DNA of 64,000 nucleotides from the NCBI GenBank assembly GCA_950295325.1, contig OX485803.1:34737554-34801553 (forward strand), given 5' to 3'. Of the stretch, positions 36,170-48,747 are shown piece by piece. Within the stretch, counting starts at the first letter, position 1, and each line of letters starts with the position of its first letter. The DNA comes from Polytrichum commune (Eukaryota; Streptophyta; Polytrichopsida; Polytrichales; Polytrichaceae). The position numbers and the translations under genes were made by a program. The notes beneath the pieces were generated by a model. The model saw only the letters and a list, made by a program, of their open reading frames with translations. It was not told the DNA's origin and did no database searches.

Positions 36170-39100
36170 GACAATCCATTGTTTGGACTCTAAAGTAAGC
36201 ACGACCTGCTTTAACAATTTCAATAATTTGCTTTTTAGAAAAATATCCCAAAAAATCATTGTGATGCTCAACTCTTTTGAGCACATGTAGTCCATGTAAA
36301 GGTCTAACTTACTAGGTTGAGATATCTTACCCAATCACCCAAACTTGATTCATTCTTCGATCATTCTCAACCCATAGGGTGGTTTGATGAAATTGCTAAA
36401 ACAATGTTTTCACATACAAAACAATACATTATAGTATATCGACACCTCAACACAAACTAAAAATGATAGGTGGGGTTGTCTCAAAACTATAGGCTTTTGG
36501 TTTCTAGAAGTTGTTAGCATTGACAAGTTCTCACCGATTCATAAATCTAAAGGGTATGCTCGCAAAGCTTGTGAACTCATGATGTTGGGTCATTATCAAT
36601 CGTACTTATGGTATGCAATGTTATTAGGTCATTGGAGTCAGTCCGTTATTTTGAAGTCTATGTACTACCTACACTTATTGTCAACGTGTATTCATTTCTA
36701 TGTATGTTATGACATCGATTGAAGACGAGGGAAGCTAGCATGCAAGCGGTGAGTAGGGAGCGATGACATGTGAGCAGTGAGGAAGAAAACTTGGAATAAG
36801 GGCTATTCAAAGAGAACATTGCAATATAGTTGGTACATAGAGTTTGGATATAACATATTCGAGAGAGCATAAATATTAAAGCGTACCCGATTACCATGGC
36901 TTTTAGGGTGCATGATGGTTCATGGCAATACACACTATATTGAAATGACAACACACAATTGGAATGTAAAGCACATGATTGTGACAAAACAACCAATTAG
37001 TTGCAACATCAATCCGCACTACATTTCCTATGGACGCACATATATGTTTCTATATCAAAAAACTAATCAGTCTGGAACCCTTTAACTTTGTGTATTCAAC
37101 TATGCCTTCATCCTCGACGAAAATGTTCACATAGGTTCAAACAAATAATATGCACATTGGATTCTTCTTCCACATAACATTCATGTGTTTGTCAAATCCA
37201 TAGCAATAGGTCTATTTACAATTTTTTTTTGTAATTGATAAAAAAAAACTTTCATCAATCACATGAGCATTCACCAATTGAAGACAGATTGACAAAACCA
37301 TACAAAATTTGATTCTAAACTTTATAACAATAAAACCATGATATATATATATATATAAATGTCATCTTCTAAACAAAATTAAAATACACTATAGTCTCAT
37401 AACCCAATAAAATATGCATAAAAATATATAGCATTTGAAAAATGCGTTTGTTTATATACAATGTTATGTAGAGTCTTTTATTTACAGAACAATCTTCAAC
37501 GATGTACATAATATTAGACACCAAGATAAGCATTGTCTCCAACACATGTGTGAGCGAACTTGAAGTAGTCAATCCTCATCATTGGTCGTTCCTTATGGCC
37601 AACGTCAAAGTGTAAAGGATTACTTGCTCATTTCAAAAAAGAACTCGTGTAGACAACTAGTGGACGTGACATCTCTAGAGTTGTAGAGAGCTAGCTTTAG
37701 TGCACATGACACTAAATGCCACAAACAATGGGATCCGGTTTGTGAAGATCGGGTGAATTGTGAGACGAGAGGTGGACATGAGACCATGGCAACAACAAGT
37801 CATTCAAAGGTAGACAACCTTGACCGTTTTTTTTTGGGGGGGGGGGGGTTGGTTTTCGATTAGGACACACATGTTCAATATAGTGGTGTGTGAGTCAATA
37901 TGGTTGGAAGAATACATGCCAAAATGACATGTGCTCAAAGGAGATTAAACTTCATGTTCAACTTATGATGATCATTTTGGACTCGATAATCAACATAATT
38001 GGGGGGGGGGGGGGGGAGAGAGAGAGTATACGACCACTTAAGGAGCATGAAAATGTTCATTTTGATAATGGATAAGATATTTACATGAGCTGTCGGAACT
38101 ACAAGGAAAGTGGTCATGCCATTAAATTGGATTTGCCATCTTGTAAGGTTAAAGAAAATGGAAAACGGTGAATGACCACTATTGGTGCACTGGACGAAGA
38201 GTAGAATGATTCTCACGTGGACCCAAAATGGATGATTATAAAAATGATGGCTCGTAAAGGATGTTGTGATGGGCATGATGTTGGACAGGTCATGTTTCAC
38301 AACACTTGAGATCACTTTCAGATGCCATTGAGTTAACTGTTCTATGTGCATTTGTATGCGGAGTAGGATATTTTGATGCTCAAATTAGGGAAACTCTTCT
38401 ATACATATCGATGGTGTAATTGACTTGCCTCTTCGGGGGAATTGTACCTAAATATTTACATGGAATCAAAGCACAAAACGACTTGCATTCCTCATCATTT
38501 CCTCTATTCCATCTCTAAAAAATCATTGCACAAATTTCAAGGCCCTCTTTCGGGCCGAATCGGCTTAGTTTCACTGGGAGTTTCATATCCTAGAAGAAGT
38601 GGGCTAGTCATAAAAAGTACCCATATATTTGGTTGTTGTCCCATTATGAAAGCTCCTTTGCAGCCATGGACTCTTGATTGGTTCACTTCTTTATCACACC
38701 CCGAACAATAACTACAAGTAGGCATTTCCTAAATTAGGTTGTAGTAGGGCGATAAGGAATGAATTATCTCGCATACAAGCGTACCTTTCATCCATCCGAC
38801 ATGTAAAACTTTGACCACCTACATATAGGGTAGTTGCCAATTCATATCGGATGACTTAGACTAGACAATTTTAGGGTCTTCGAAGCTAATTATAGTGTCA
38901 AATCAACAAATGAAGAGTAATTCGGCATGATTGCATGGTGTTTTAGGGCTTTTTTTTAATGTTGGATGATTGAGAGGTACGTTTATATGCGATAATTAAC
39001 CTCTCATCTTGTTGCAGTGTCGCTTTGGATGTTACCTCGGGATGGATGAACTTGAAATTGGGGTCCAACATTGAGTGTCGCACATGTTTTCCATATGTTA

Positions 39101-39676
39101 TAACCAATGTTGTTATGGCATCCAAGTGAATGCAAGGTATCAATAATCAACATCTATAAATGGTATGAAGGAATCTACTCGTGGGTATCAAATTGTGATA
39201 CCTTCTTACATTTTGATATGTTACACTTGAGTTATTATTTGGGTCAATGTAATTCTAGACCATATTGATACTAGGGTGACGTTTCCTAGGTATTACAGTA
39301 TGCATACCTGAATGGTATAAAAGACAAACAAAATTTGTCAAAGTACCCATAACCTACTAGAATCTTAAAATGGGAAACTAGATAGTTGGATTTCTTTTTA
39401 ATATAGAAATAACACGATGCCAAATCAATATTGGTTAAGAATTATGGAACCACAATAACATAATTGTATATTGCACTCCAATGTTGGGAAATCAATCTCA
39501 TAACAAGGGTTGTTGACTTTGGTTAAAACTTGTTATTGTTATTACAATCAACGTCACAAGCACATACTCCAAAACACTCACATACTACATTTCACCCGAC
39601 AAATTGGACCCAATTTGTGATTGGGTGTTGAACCGGTAAATAAAGTGCCCTATTTACAAGTTGGTAAGATACCGTA
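36170..39676. other. Intergenic with homopolymer tracts, no gene recognised
   Basis: Contains an (AT)n stretch near 37340-37357, a T9-G12 run near 37829-37850 and a G run of about 17 followed by GA repeats near 37999-38028. Short open frames are not supported by motifs. Confidence 0.45.
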
Positions 39677-39816
39677 GAGGGCTTCCTATTTCATCTTTAC
39701 ATGTGCTGGAATATAGTTTCCAAGTGGGATACAAGTAGGTCGCGACGAATATGAACATGACACGTGGCAATTTTGGAGGGGAAAATAATTTATTTGTGTC
39801 GGAATAGAGAGCCCTC
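39677..39816. mobile_element. Stowaway-like MITE, copy A
   Basis: 140 bp between TA dinucleotides. The left GAGGGCTTCCTATTTC and right GGAATAGAGAGCCCTC ends are inverted repeats. TA target and short inverted ends are the Stowaway/mariner pattern. Relatives lie at 61667 and 62742. Confidence 0.82.
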
Positions 39817-39818
39817 TA

Positions 39819-42800
39819 CAGTAGAAGCAAACCCAAGAGCACCTGGGTATGTATCTTGCGTTGGAGCTAGACATTGGGTAAGGAACAACATCAACAATAT
39901 TACATTAGCTTTGTAGCTGGCGCAAATTGAGAATACATGCTTTATGCATGTGGATGGTCAACCCATTTGCAACAAGTGTTCACAAAATTTGAAATTTAAA
40001 CGTGAACATTAGAAGTTGGATCTACAACCTTGCATTGCAAAAGGGTGCATCTACCTTCGTGACACTATTGATGTGAATCTTGGGTTTTGAATAACTAGCT
40101 AAACATGGTCATTGTGAATCTTCAAGTGGTGGATGTAAATCACATGTTATTGGATAGGCGTACACATTACATTATGTAATTCTATGATTTTAAGTGTGAC
40201 ATTGAAATTAGTGCGTCTTGAAAATTCAAGTGATTTTCATGACTTGTCATGGAGCAGAGAGGTTGGGTGGCACCCTCTATGATTGCATGCAGTGATTGCA
40301 AAACAAAAAACGTTGTTTATGGTAAATAGGGGGTAAATATTGTAGGCATGATTATAGTATGCCTTAACCCTTGCCGCATTATATTAGGGTTCAAAGTATA
40401 CACCGTTACACATAAAAATGGAGTGGAACCCTACACTTGGACAATTTGATTTGCATCAATCTTTTCACATACTCGTCTTACCAAGATGATTTCAATGGAA
40501 ACTATGTTATTTTCTAAAATATCAAAATATATGAAAATTCTAGATAGATGTCATTTGATAAGGAATTTATGAGAAAATGGCCTCGTTACTATTGAAGTCT
40601 GTTTTTTGAAATCAAATGAAAGATATCCAAAACAACCTAAGTAAGATGAGAATGACATGAATTTCATTTTCTTGGATTGTCTTTCAAATGCTCATTGTTT
40701 CTCATCCAATAGAAGTGTTGTAATGTACAACACAAACCTCCGAAATCATATAGTGTGGGGTGGAGTGTAGTGTGCATTCACAACAATACCCCTGATGTTT
40801 GTAGGACTAGGTAATCTTTGAGACCTGGGAAGGATTACCTGGACATGACTATTTTGGCGTTGTCCTCTTCTCCGCGCCCTCCAATCATGAAGATCAATGG
40901 CATGGATCAAGAACATGGGAACAAGAGGGTTACGCTTTGTAAAAGGTGTTCTCTTTACATGTCCCCAAAATGCCACCTCGTGCGTACGCTTCACGATTAT
41001 GTGTTAGCATTGTTATCTATAATGTGGCCACAATATTTACCATGAACATTTTAGTTCAAGTTGACGATGAATAGTGAAGGCCACACTAGATTAGGGTTTT
41101 CGTGCATTTCAAGCACGACGATGGAAAACATCCGGACCCCGTCGGATGGGATGCTTGCCAACCACGTTCATCCAACCGCCAAGAACGTGACGAACATTAA
41201 CCCTTAAAGGACAATGCTGCCCCACGGGCTTGGTATTATTTTGGGAGAATCTTGTTCAAAACTTCTACTCCATTGCACCAAATGGGATTTTTAGAACGCC
41301 AAATCAAGCACCTTAGCAAAATCTATACTTCTTTAGAATAGAGCCTATGTAAATTAATTGGTTGATCATGCTTAAAATGAAATTTAAAATATATATTTGG
41401 GTGTGGTATCGGGAAAGCATATGTCCTTTAAGGGTTAAAAGCTCGAAAACCGAACCACCGTTCCCGAGCCAAACAAGTCCACCAAACTTTATGAGTTCTA
41501 AATTTGTACAACACTAAATGTATATTGAATGTGGGGTTGGGGTGAACCTTTTTGTGATTTTTTGGTCACGGGGACAAAATGACACTACAAATGAGAGTTG
41601 ACCGTGTTCATCCGACCAACAAACATAGGTGATGGACTCACAAGAATAGGATTTGGAGCCACACAAATTGGGCCAAGGATTCGTGGCGCACATGCAAAGT
41701 CGGGTGTGAAAAAAATTGTAGGGAACTTTGTATAGCTCAAATTTGTCCATTTAAAGCGTATGTGACGTTGGCGTTTGCATTATCATCCATGGAATTTATA
41801 TGTACTACATTAAGAAGAATATTTAGTGTTTGATACACTAAATACGAACGCGTACACTAAATATCAATAACCTTATGAACGTAAGTAACATTACATGTAA
41901 AACCAAACACTAAATATAAAACTATGGTAATATGTGAAAGTTATGTGTTTAAACCTAGTGTTGGTAAGCATATGAAATCCATGCTTCACAAGAAAGGAGA
42001 TGGCCTATATCATGGGCTAAGACGGCTCCATCTATGTCCCTGAAAGAAACTTTCAAGAGTGGGTTTGGTATGGTCGAAAGGTCAAATTTTGTTTCTCCTA
42101 GCAATCGGTTTTGTTTCCCGGTTTGTTTCTAAAGACTCCCTTGTGAATTGTGTATATTGTCACTTTGAATGATTAGAAGAGATGGTGTTGTGGGCTACAA
42201 GTGAATTGGTATTAGAGGGTAAAGTGGGGGACTTGACGTAAGTAAGCAAGGGTAATTAGCATACTATAATATTGCACAAATCTCAACTTATTGGATAAAT
42301 ATCATAATTGGGATTAGTGAGAGTAAGTAGGGTTTCATACGATCAACAAGCCGAATGGGAAACATATGGTCCAATCCATGATTTTTGTTGCACAATGCAT
42401 GAAAGGGTTACCTATGGTCATGCATCGATCACACTTGGTGGGCACCCACAATTGAATGACATTGTACATGTACGAGGTGGAAAATTGTTGTAGGTTCCTA
42501 TGAATTGAGAGATCGATAGGTTCAAGTGTAGATAACCATATTTAGATAGTCATAGACTAACTCGTTTCATTCTACTCGAGTGACTTTCATCGGTAGTTCC
42601 ATTGATGAACTTCAAATCAGCTAGAAACTCAATACAAGGTTTAGATAAACATTTGACCCATAAATTTTTTTTAGAAATTTGGCATTCTAGAAGTTATTGC
42701 TAAGTTCAAATCTCATCCAAGTTGTTTTACACTTTGATTTCATTTCACCTAAATCTAAGTGTAAGATTAAGCGGACATACACAATTTGCAAAATACATGG

Positions 42801-43080
42801 TGATGCAACCTGCGTGAGGGTAGAGAGTTGTGAACAAAACATACATTTTTTTCTCTTTCCAAACACACCGTGATTCTCAATTCTGTCGAAGTCTATTTTG
42901 TGTTTGAATCGTAAATTCAAAAACTACTGCTTCGATTCAACGACAAGAAGTGGAGACGTTGAAGAACTTGCACACATCAAAACCAAAAGTCGTTTTGTTT
43001 GTTTTTTCACATATAAAAAAGAATTATGACGATTATGGAGGTTGTGTTTAATAGTTTGGAACATGGGGAACGGCTGCCGC
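39819..43080. other. Intergenic, no gene recognised
   Basis: AT-rich spacer with only short unsupported open frames. A cluster of CACTAAATA motifs at 41.8 kb is listed separately. Confidence 0.45.
41818..41915. repeat. Cluster of CACTAAATA terminal motifs
   Basis: Four copies of the terminal motif of the 17.5/24.6-kb MITE family lie within 100 bp: TATTTAGTGT and ACACTAAATA facing each other around TTGAT, then ACACTAAATAT twice more. This looks like overlapping or nested ends of several elements. Confidence 0.65.
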
Positions 43081-44069
43081 TACGGTGGTGGAGGGTAAGT
43101 AAAATAAATGCGAAGTGCATGCGGAGGGTGAATGTATGTTCATCCATGCGTTTGCATGAATGAGGGAGAGGGACTTTTGCAGGAGGGCAAGGGAAGGGAA
43201 GGGAAGGGAAGGGAAGGGAGGGGGAAGGCAAAGGAGGGGGAAGGCAAAGGGAGGGGAGTTGTGGATAGGCGGCGGCAGCAACCTTGCTGAGGAACGAGAC
43301 CCGGCGCGGGCGCCCGTGCCAGCCGCGCGGCCGGGCGCGACCGCGCGGTGAGAAGCAACCGCGCGGCAGTGGTGGGGAACGGCGTGGAGGGGGGAAGGGC
43401 GACGGCCGAGCGCAACCGCGCTGCGATGCGGTAAACCGCGCGGCAGGGGGAGTGGGAACGGCGAAGGGGGTTATCCGAGGGGGGAACGGCCGCGGCAGCG
43501 GCAAGGCGCGGTGCCGTCGACGTCTCCAGGGAGACTCGCCTGACGCTATTCGGAGAGGAGCAGGCAGGCAGACGGGGAGGCGGGCAGGGTGGCTGGCCAG
43601 GTTCGCTCGCCCCATCGCTCCATCGCCGCCCGCACGCCTCCATTTTTGCTCGTTTGCTGCTCCACGGGGTCTTCCTATTGACGTAGAAACAGGCATAGCA
43701 CGCAGCGGTCGCAAGCGTTGTGCGAGCACGCGTCGCCAGGGTTTGGAAAACGGGACGTAGGAGAAGGAAAGGGAGGAAGGAAGGAGGACGAGGGAAATAT
43801 CGGGGCGAGGAGGGTAGGGGGAGGGGGAGCTTGAGGCGGGGAAGGACAGAGGGGAGGAGGGAGGCGGTTGTGTCGTGGCGCCGAGCGAAGGATTGAGGGA
43901 GTGGAGATGTGGAAGCATAGGGAATAGATCCGGAGGAGAGAGGCAGCGAGTAACGGGAAAGGGGGGAGTGGGAGGAAGGGATAAGGCGAGTGGAGGTGTG
44001 CAGTGGCAGGAAAGATATGATCGGGAGGAGGGAGATAGTACAGAGGCTGGTGGTGTGCATGGGTGAAGG
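43081..44069 (+). promoter_or_regulatory. GC-rich, purine-biased upstream region of the MLK kinase
   Basis: Sharp change from AT-rich spacer to GC-rich DNA about 1 kb before the kinase start. It holds a (GGGAA)n run near 43190-43220 and many GGAGG/GGGAGG blocks on the plus strand. The composition leaves long stop-free frames on the minus strand (43007-44359, 43140-44453). These encode Pro/Ser/Arg/Leu-rich sequence without a recognisable domain and overlap the kinase's first exon, so I do not call them genes. Most likely promoter plus 5' leader. Confidence 0.6.
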
Positions 44070-47000
44070 ATGCCAGAGCTGCGTAGTGGAGCGCGCCAGC
44101 CACGCTCTCCACCCCTGGTGCCAGCAGTAGCTGCCATCCCCGCATGCCCTGAGACGGTGCCGGCAAGGCGAGCGACTCCCCGCAGACGTGTAGGTGGCGG
44201 AGGTGCAACAGAGGAGGCGGCCGCGCCGGCGAGGAATCGGGTTAGGACCCGGGCTGCTGTTGCGAAAGAAGAGGCAGCGGTTGTCACACCTAGGGTTGCT
44301 GGGGGTCGAGGGAAGGGCACTGGGAGTGGGCGGCTTGCGAAGCAGACGCGCAATACCAAGGCCGCCGTAGCAGCTCAGCCTAAGGCGGCTGCCCCTGCAG
44401 CACCCAAGGCAAAGGTCACAGGGCGGGGCAAGCAGGTTTCGTCTAGATCTCAATCAGCAGAACCAGAACCTGTGCAAGATTACTGTGCATCTGAGGAGAA
44501 CGCCGCCGCAGATTTAGATCTAGAGGACGAGAAACAGGAGGAGGGGGCGGAAATTAGAGAGATGGAGGAGGAGAGTGCAGGCCGGACTGCGGAGAAGGTT
44601 GCCGGTGCCGAAGAAGAGGGAAGTGCGGCGCCCCTGCCAGAGAGGGTAATTGACTTCGGCCGTTTGCTTGCTCCACTTTCTTCTAGTTTAGTATGTCCAG
44701 TTTCACGTTCTCCTCATGTGCACATCGGGGTGGAATAAGATTTTGACGATCTTTGGATGTGTTATGATGATGGGAAGACATGTCTGTATGTGTGGAATGT
44801 GATTATCCGTCATCTTGCCATGTTGAACGATGTGTAACAGTGATTGTACAGGGTAAGGAGCTGTAAATGAAGTGTTGTGGCCTTGGTTAGAGCTCTTAGG
44901 GTCATGTGCTCTGGTGTGTTGTTGATTTTGTAATTGTGTGACAACAGGTTCAAGTTGGCGGGTCCCCAGTGTACAAGATTGAACGGAAACTTGGCAAGGG
45001 CGGGTTTGGTCAAGTGTATGTTGGTCGCCGCATAAGTGGTGGTGCCGAACGGACTGGGCCGCAGGCAGTAGAGGTGCTTATTAACCTTAATTGAGTTGCT
45101 GTTGCTCTTTTCTTGACATTCTGTGATTTAGCTTTGTCGTCAACACCATTCTTAGTTGGGGTCGAGGGTTTCCAACTCTCAATTACGATTTTGTTTTGTG
45201 CTTGCATTTGCTGTCTGCTGCTACCTTAAATTCCTGATTACTTATTTGTTTATGTCTGCAGGTTGCTTTGAAGTTTGAGCATCGCAGCAGCAAAGGCTGC
45301 AATTATGGCCCTCCATATGAATGGCAGGTTTATAAGTGAGTACATATTGCCTTAATATATTTATGCAATATGCCTGTGTATCTTTCTATGTCAAATGCTG
45401 TGCACTATGTGAACAATACTTTGGTTTTCTTTGGTTGATTGGAAATGGAGCCGACAATGGCATGTCACAACGATCATATGTATGTTGTGTCTGCAGTACT
45501 CTGGGGGGCAGTCATGGAGTGCCTCGGGTACATTACAAAGGCAGACAAGGAGACTACTATGTTATGGTGAGTGGGCTGCAGCATTTTCAAAGTTCTGTTC
45601 TGGTTGGAACTGTCCTTTTTGCATGTTTGCAATGCTGCAAGAGATGCCTTATCCAAGAAAGCTCAGAGTTGGTTCTGTCTGCTTGTGCAGGTCATGGATA
45701 TGCTTGGACCTAGTCTTTGGGATGTTTGGAACTCCTCCGGCCAGGCGTAAGTACATCATGTTTTAATGTTGGTGTTTTGGGTTTCTCAGCATTGTCTTTG
45801 TGTCCTTGTAGGTAGGAGCTTTATGGATTTGGTGATTTCTTGCTTTTGTCCTTTGTCTTGAGCCTAATGGGTTGGGTGTGAACTTGCAGGATGTCTACTG
45901 AAATGGTGGCTTGTATTGCTGTGGAGTCAATCTCAATTCTGGAGAAGATGCATTCAAGAGGGTATGGTATTCACTTTGTTTAATGGCTAGATATTTAGGT
46001 TCTCGTGCTGCAGTTTCACTTGGTTTGTGATCATTTTTCAAGGTAGCATGAAGCTTAATCTGATACTCTATTGTTTCTGCAGGTATGTACATGGAGATGT
46101 TAAACCTGAGAACTTCCTGTTGGGACAACCTGGAACTATTGAGGAGAAGAAGCTTTTTCTCGTAGATCTTGGTCTAGGTGAGTTCAGTGAAAGAAACTCA
46201 ATCCACAGACTAACCTAAGCTGAAGTAGTTGTAGTTCAAAATGGTTCCTGGGATAGATTAGAAGGGGCGGCTTCAATTACTTTACACTTTTGTCTGGTTT
46301 CTTTATGTTTTTTCTAACAGATGTCTCTGTGGGGTGTGATTCTTGTATAGCGACTAGGTGGAGGGATGGCACTACTGGTCAGCATGTTGACTATGATCAA
46401 AGGCCTGATGTTTTCCGGTGAACACTTAATCCTGTGTGCATTATGCACATTTGTTTATTTTTTTCCAAAAAAGTTCTGCCAATGCCTGTCAGTGTCTATT
46501 CTTCTTTATAAAGATCTATTCTTATATGGTGTCTATGCAGGGGAACTGTGCGATATGCAAGTGTGCATGCACATTTGGGTAGGACTGGCAGCAGGAGGGA
46601 TGATTTGGAATCTTTGGCATATACTCTTGTGTTTCTATTAAGGGGTCGGCTTCCTTGGCAAGGTTATCAGGTATTCAATCAACCTTCAACCAATAATGTT
46701 TTGATATGAAAATTCTGCAATTCTTGGAGGAGTTTATGGAGCTTGTCATTTTGTTGCTTGAAGGAAGATTTGAGATAAACTTATTATGATGTACTGTCGT
46801 TGGTTTATGAAGGGGGACAACAAAGGCTTTCTTGTGTGCAAGAAGAAGATGGCTACTTCACCTGAGATGCTTTGCTGCTTCTGCCCTACTCCTTTCAAGC
46901 AGTTCCTTGAGATCGTTGTCAACATGAAATTTGATGAGGAGCCAAATTATGGCAAATTGGTTGTACTATTTGATGGCATCTTAGGTGCAAATCCAGCTGT

Positions 47001-48747
47001 TAGACCTATCAATACAGATGGGGCAATAAAGGTGAGTTCTTTGGTCTTTGACCTCACCTTTCCATTTTTATAAGCAGGACATAGAGGTGGAGTTTTGTAT
47101 ATGAACTTCTTACTTCTATTGTGCAAGATTTGGGTTCCTCTGTTGCTAAACACATGTGTCATCAGTGTTCAATACAGGTTGGCCAGAAGAGGGGGCGAAT
47201 AGCTGTGGAAGAGGAAGAGGATGACCAACCGAAGAAGAAGATCAGACTGGGGATGCCAGCAACTCAGTGGATTACTGTCTACAATGCTCGGCGACCTATG
47301 AAGCAAAGGTACTCACCAAGTAGTCAACATTCAGTTTAACATAGCTGAAAACCTGGTGTTTGTGCTGAGTTAGTCTGGCTAGTTTGTGGATGTTGTCTGA
47401 GCTATTTTTGATCCTCATTTCACCCTATGGTAGGGCTGAACACTTTCATTTCAGAAGATTATATTTTCCATGGTACAGTTTTAGCTGGGGGGTATATGTT
47501 ATTGATATGCTTCTTCTTTTTTGCAGATATCACTACAATGTTGCTGATTCTCGACTCACTCAGCATGTGGAGAAGGGTAATGAAGATGGCCTGTATATAA
47601 GCAGTGTGGCATCTTGTACAAATCTGTGGGCCCTTATCATGGATGCAGGGACGGGCTTTACAGCACAAGTTTATGAGCTGTCCCATGTTTTCCTCCACAA
47701 GGTATGTTAAGATATATTGAAATTTCTGGCATCACCTGTTTTGACTTTGGTGGTAACTACTTGAAATGTTTCAGCTTTAATTAGTTATAGCTGACAGTGT
47801 TGATTTCTGTGCAGGAGTGGATCATGGAGCAGTGGGAAAAGAACTATTATATCAGCGCTATTGCTGGTGCCAACAATGGAAGCTCACTGGTTGTGATGTC
47901 TAAAGGTTTGTGATGATGACTTGTGTTTCTGGTTTCTGGTTTCACTTTAGCTATGGTACCAGAGTGTAGTGTATGTTAGTGCACACTATTCTGTTGGTTT
48001 GCATTGGTACCAGTACCTGTTCTTCATGGTCTTTTCTCAATTCCAAACTCGTCAAAGTATCAATCCACCAAAGCGTGTTATCTGACAGTATTCTATCATT
48101 TGTAATTTCAGGAACCTCGTACACACAGCAATCCTACAAAGTGAGTGATTCATTCCCATTCAAGTGGATCAACAAGAAGTGGCGAGAAGGCTTTTATGTG
48201 ACGTCCATGGCTACGGCAGGAAGTCGATGGGGTGTTGTGATGTCACGTAATGCAGGATTTTCAGACCAGGTATGATTCACATCTTGTCCATCTAATGACT
48301 TTGATGACTTGTTGCAGAGTTGATTATGTGGATGTGTAGTTGACTTGCATTATTGTCATGGAGGGTATAACTTCGCTGTCTGCAGGTGGTGGAGTTGGAC
48401 TTCTTGTATCCCAGTGAAGGAATCCACAGGCGGTGGGATAGTGGATATCGCATCACCTCGACAGCTGCCACTTGGGATCAGGCGGCTTTTGTATTGAGTG
48501 TGCCAAGGAGGAAACCGGCTGATGAAACCCAAGAAACACTTCGCACATCAGCTTTCCCGAGCACGCATGTGAAGGTTAGTAGAGGACTATATGCTGCAGA
48601 TCTTTGTACCTCCAAGAAAGCTCCATTGATGGTAGAAATAGACTCAACTTTGATGATATATTGATTTGTCATTTTCCTTGTTTTCAGGAGAAGTGGTCAA
48701 AGAACCTCTACATTGCAGCTGTAAGTTATGGGCGCACTGTTTCATAA
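44070..48747 (+). CDS. MLK: MUT9-like / photoregulatory protein kinase (MLK/PPK, CK1 group; 16 exons)
   Basis: Predicted 766-aa nuclear Ser/Thr kinase. The plant family phosphorylates histone H3 Thr3 and light/clock regulators such as PIF3 and CRY2. Exons: 44070-44645, 44948-45073, 45262-45335, 45497-45566, 45691-45746, 45890-45961, 46083-46177, 46351-46417, 46541-46670, 46813-47031, 47166-47308, 47527-47701, 47815-47905, 48112-48269, 48386-48574, 48688-48747. All phases agree. The start gives the conserved MPELRSGAR. Residues 10-192 are low-complexity (Ala/Pro/Arg, then acidic). Kinase motifs: GKGGFG 208-213, VALK (K238), HGDVKPEN (D330), DLG (D353) as usual in CK1 relatives. A basic QPKKKIR (516-522) is a likely nuclear signal. 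The C-terminal region ([38 protein letters not shown]) is the diagnostic MLK tail. Complete; no lost residue seen. Confidence 0.95.

Noticed and set aside
38540-38615. Possible fifth SINE 3' module (GGCCC-loop-GGGCC, then GAAGTGGGCTAGT also found at 63.65 kb)
   Set aside because: The upstream blocks of the module do not align convincingly. The shared GTTTCATA...GAAGTGGGCTAGT piece lies beyond the tail in the 63.5-kb copy and may be a different repeat.
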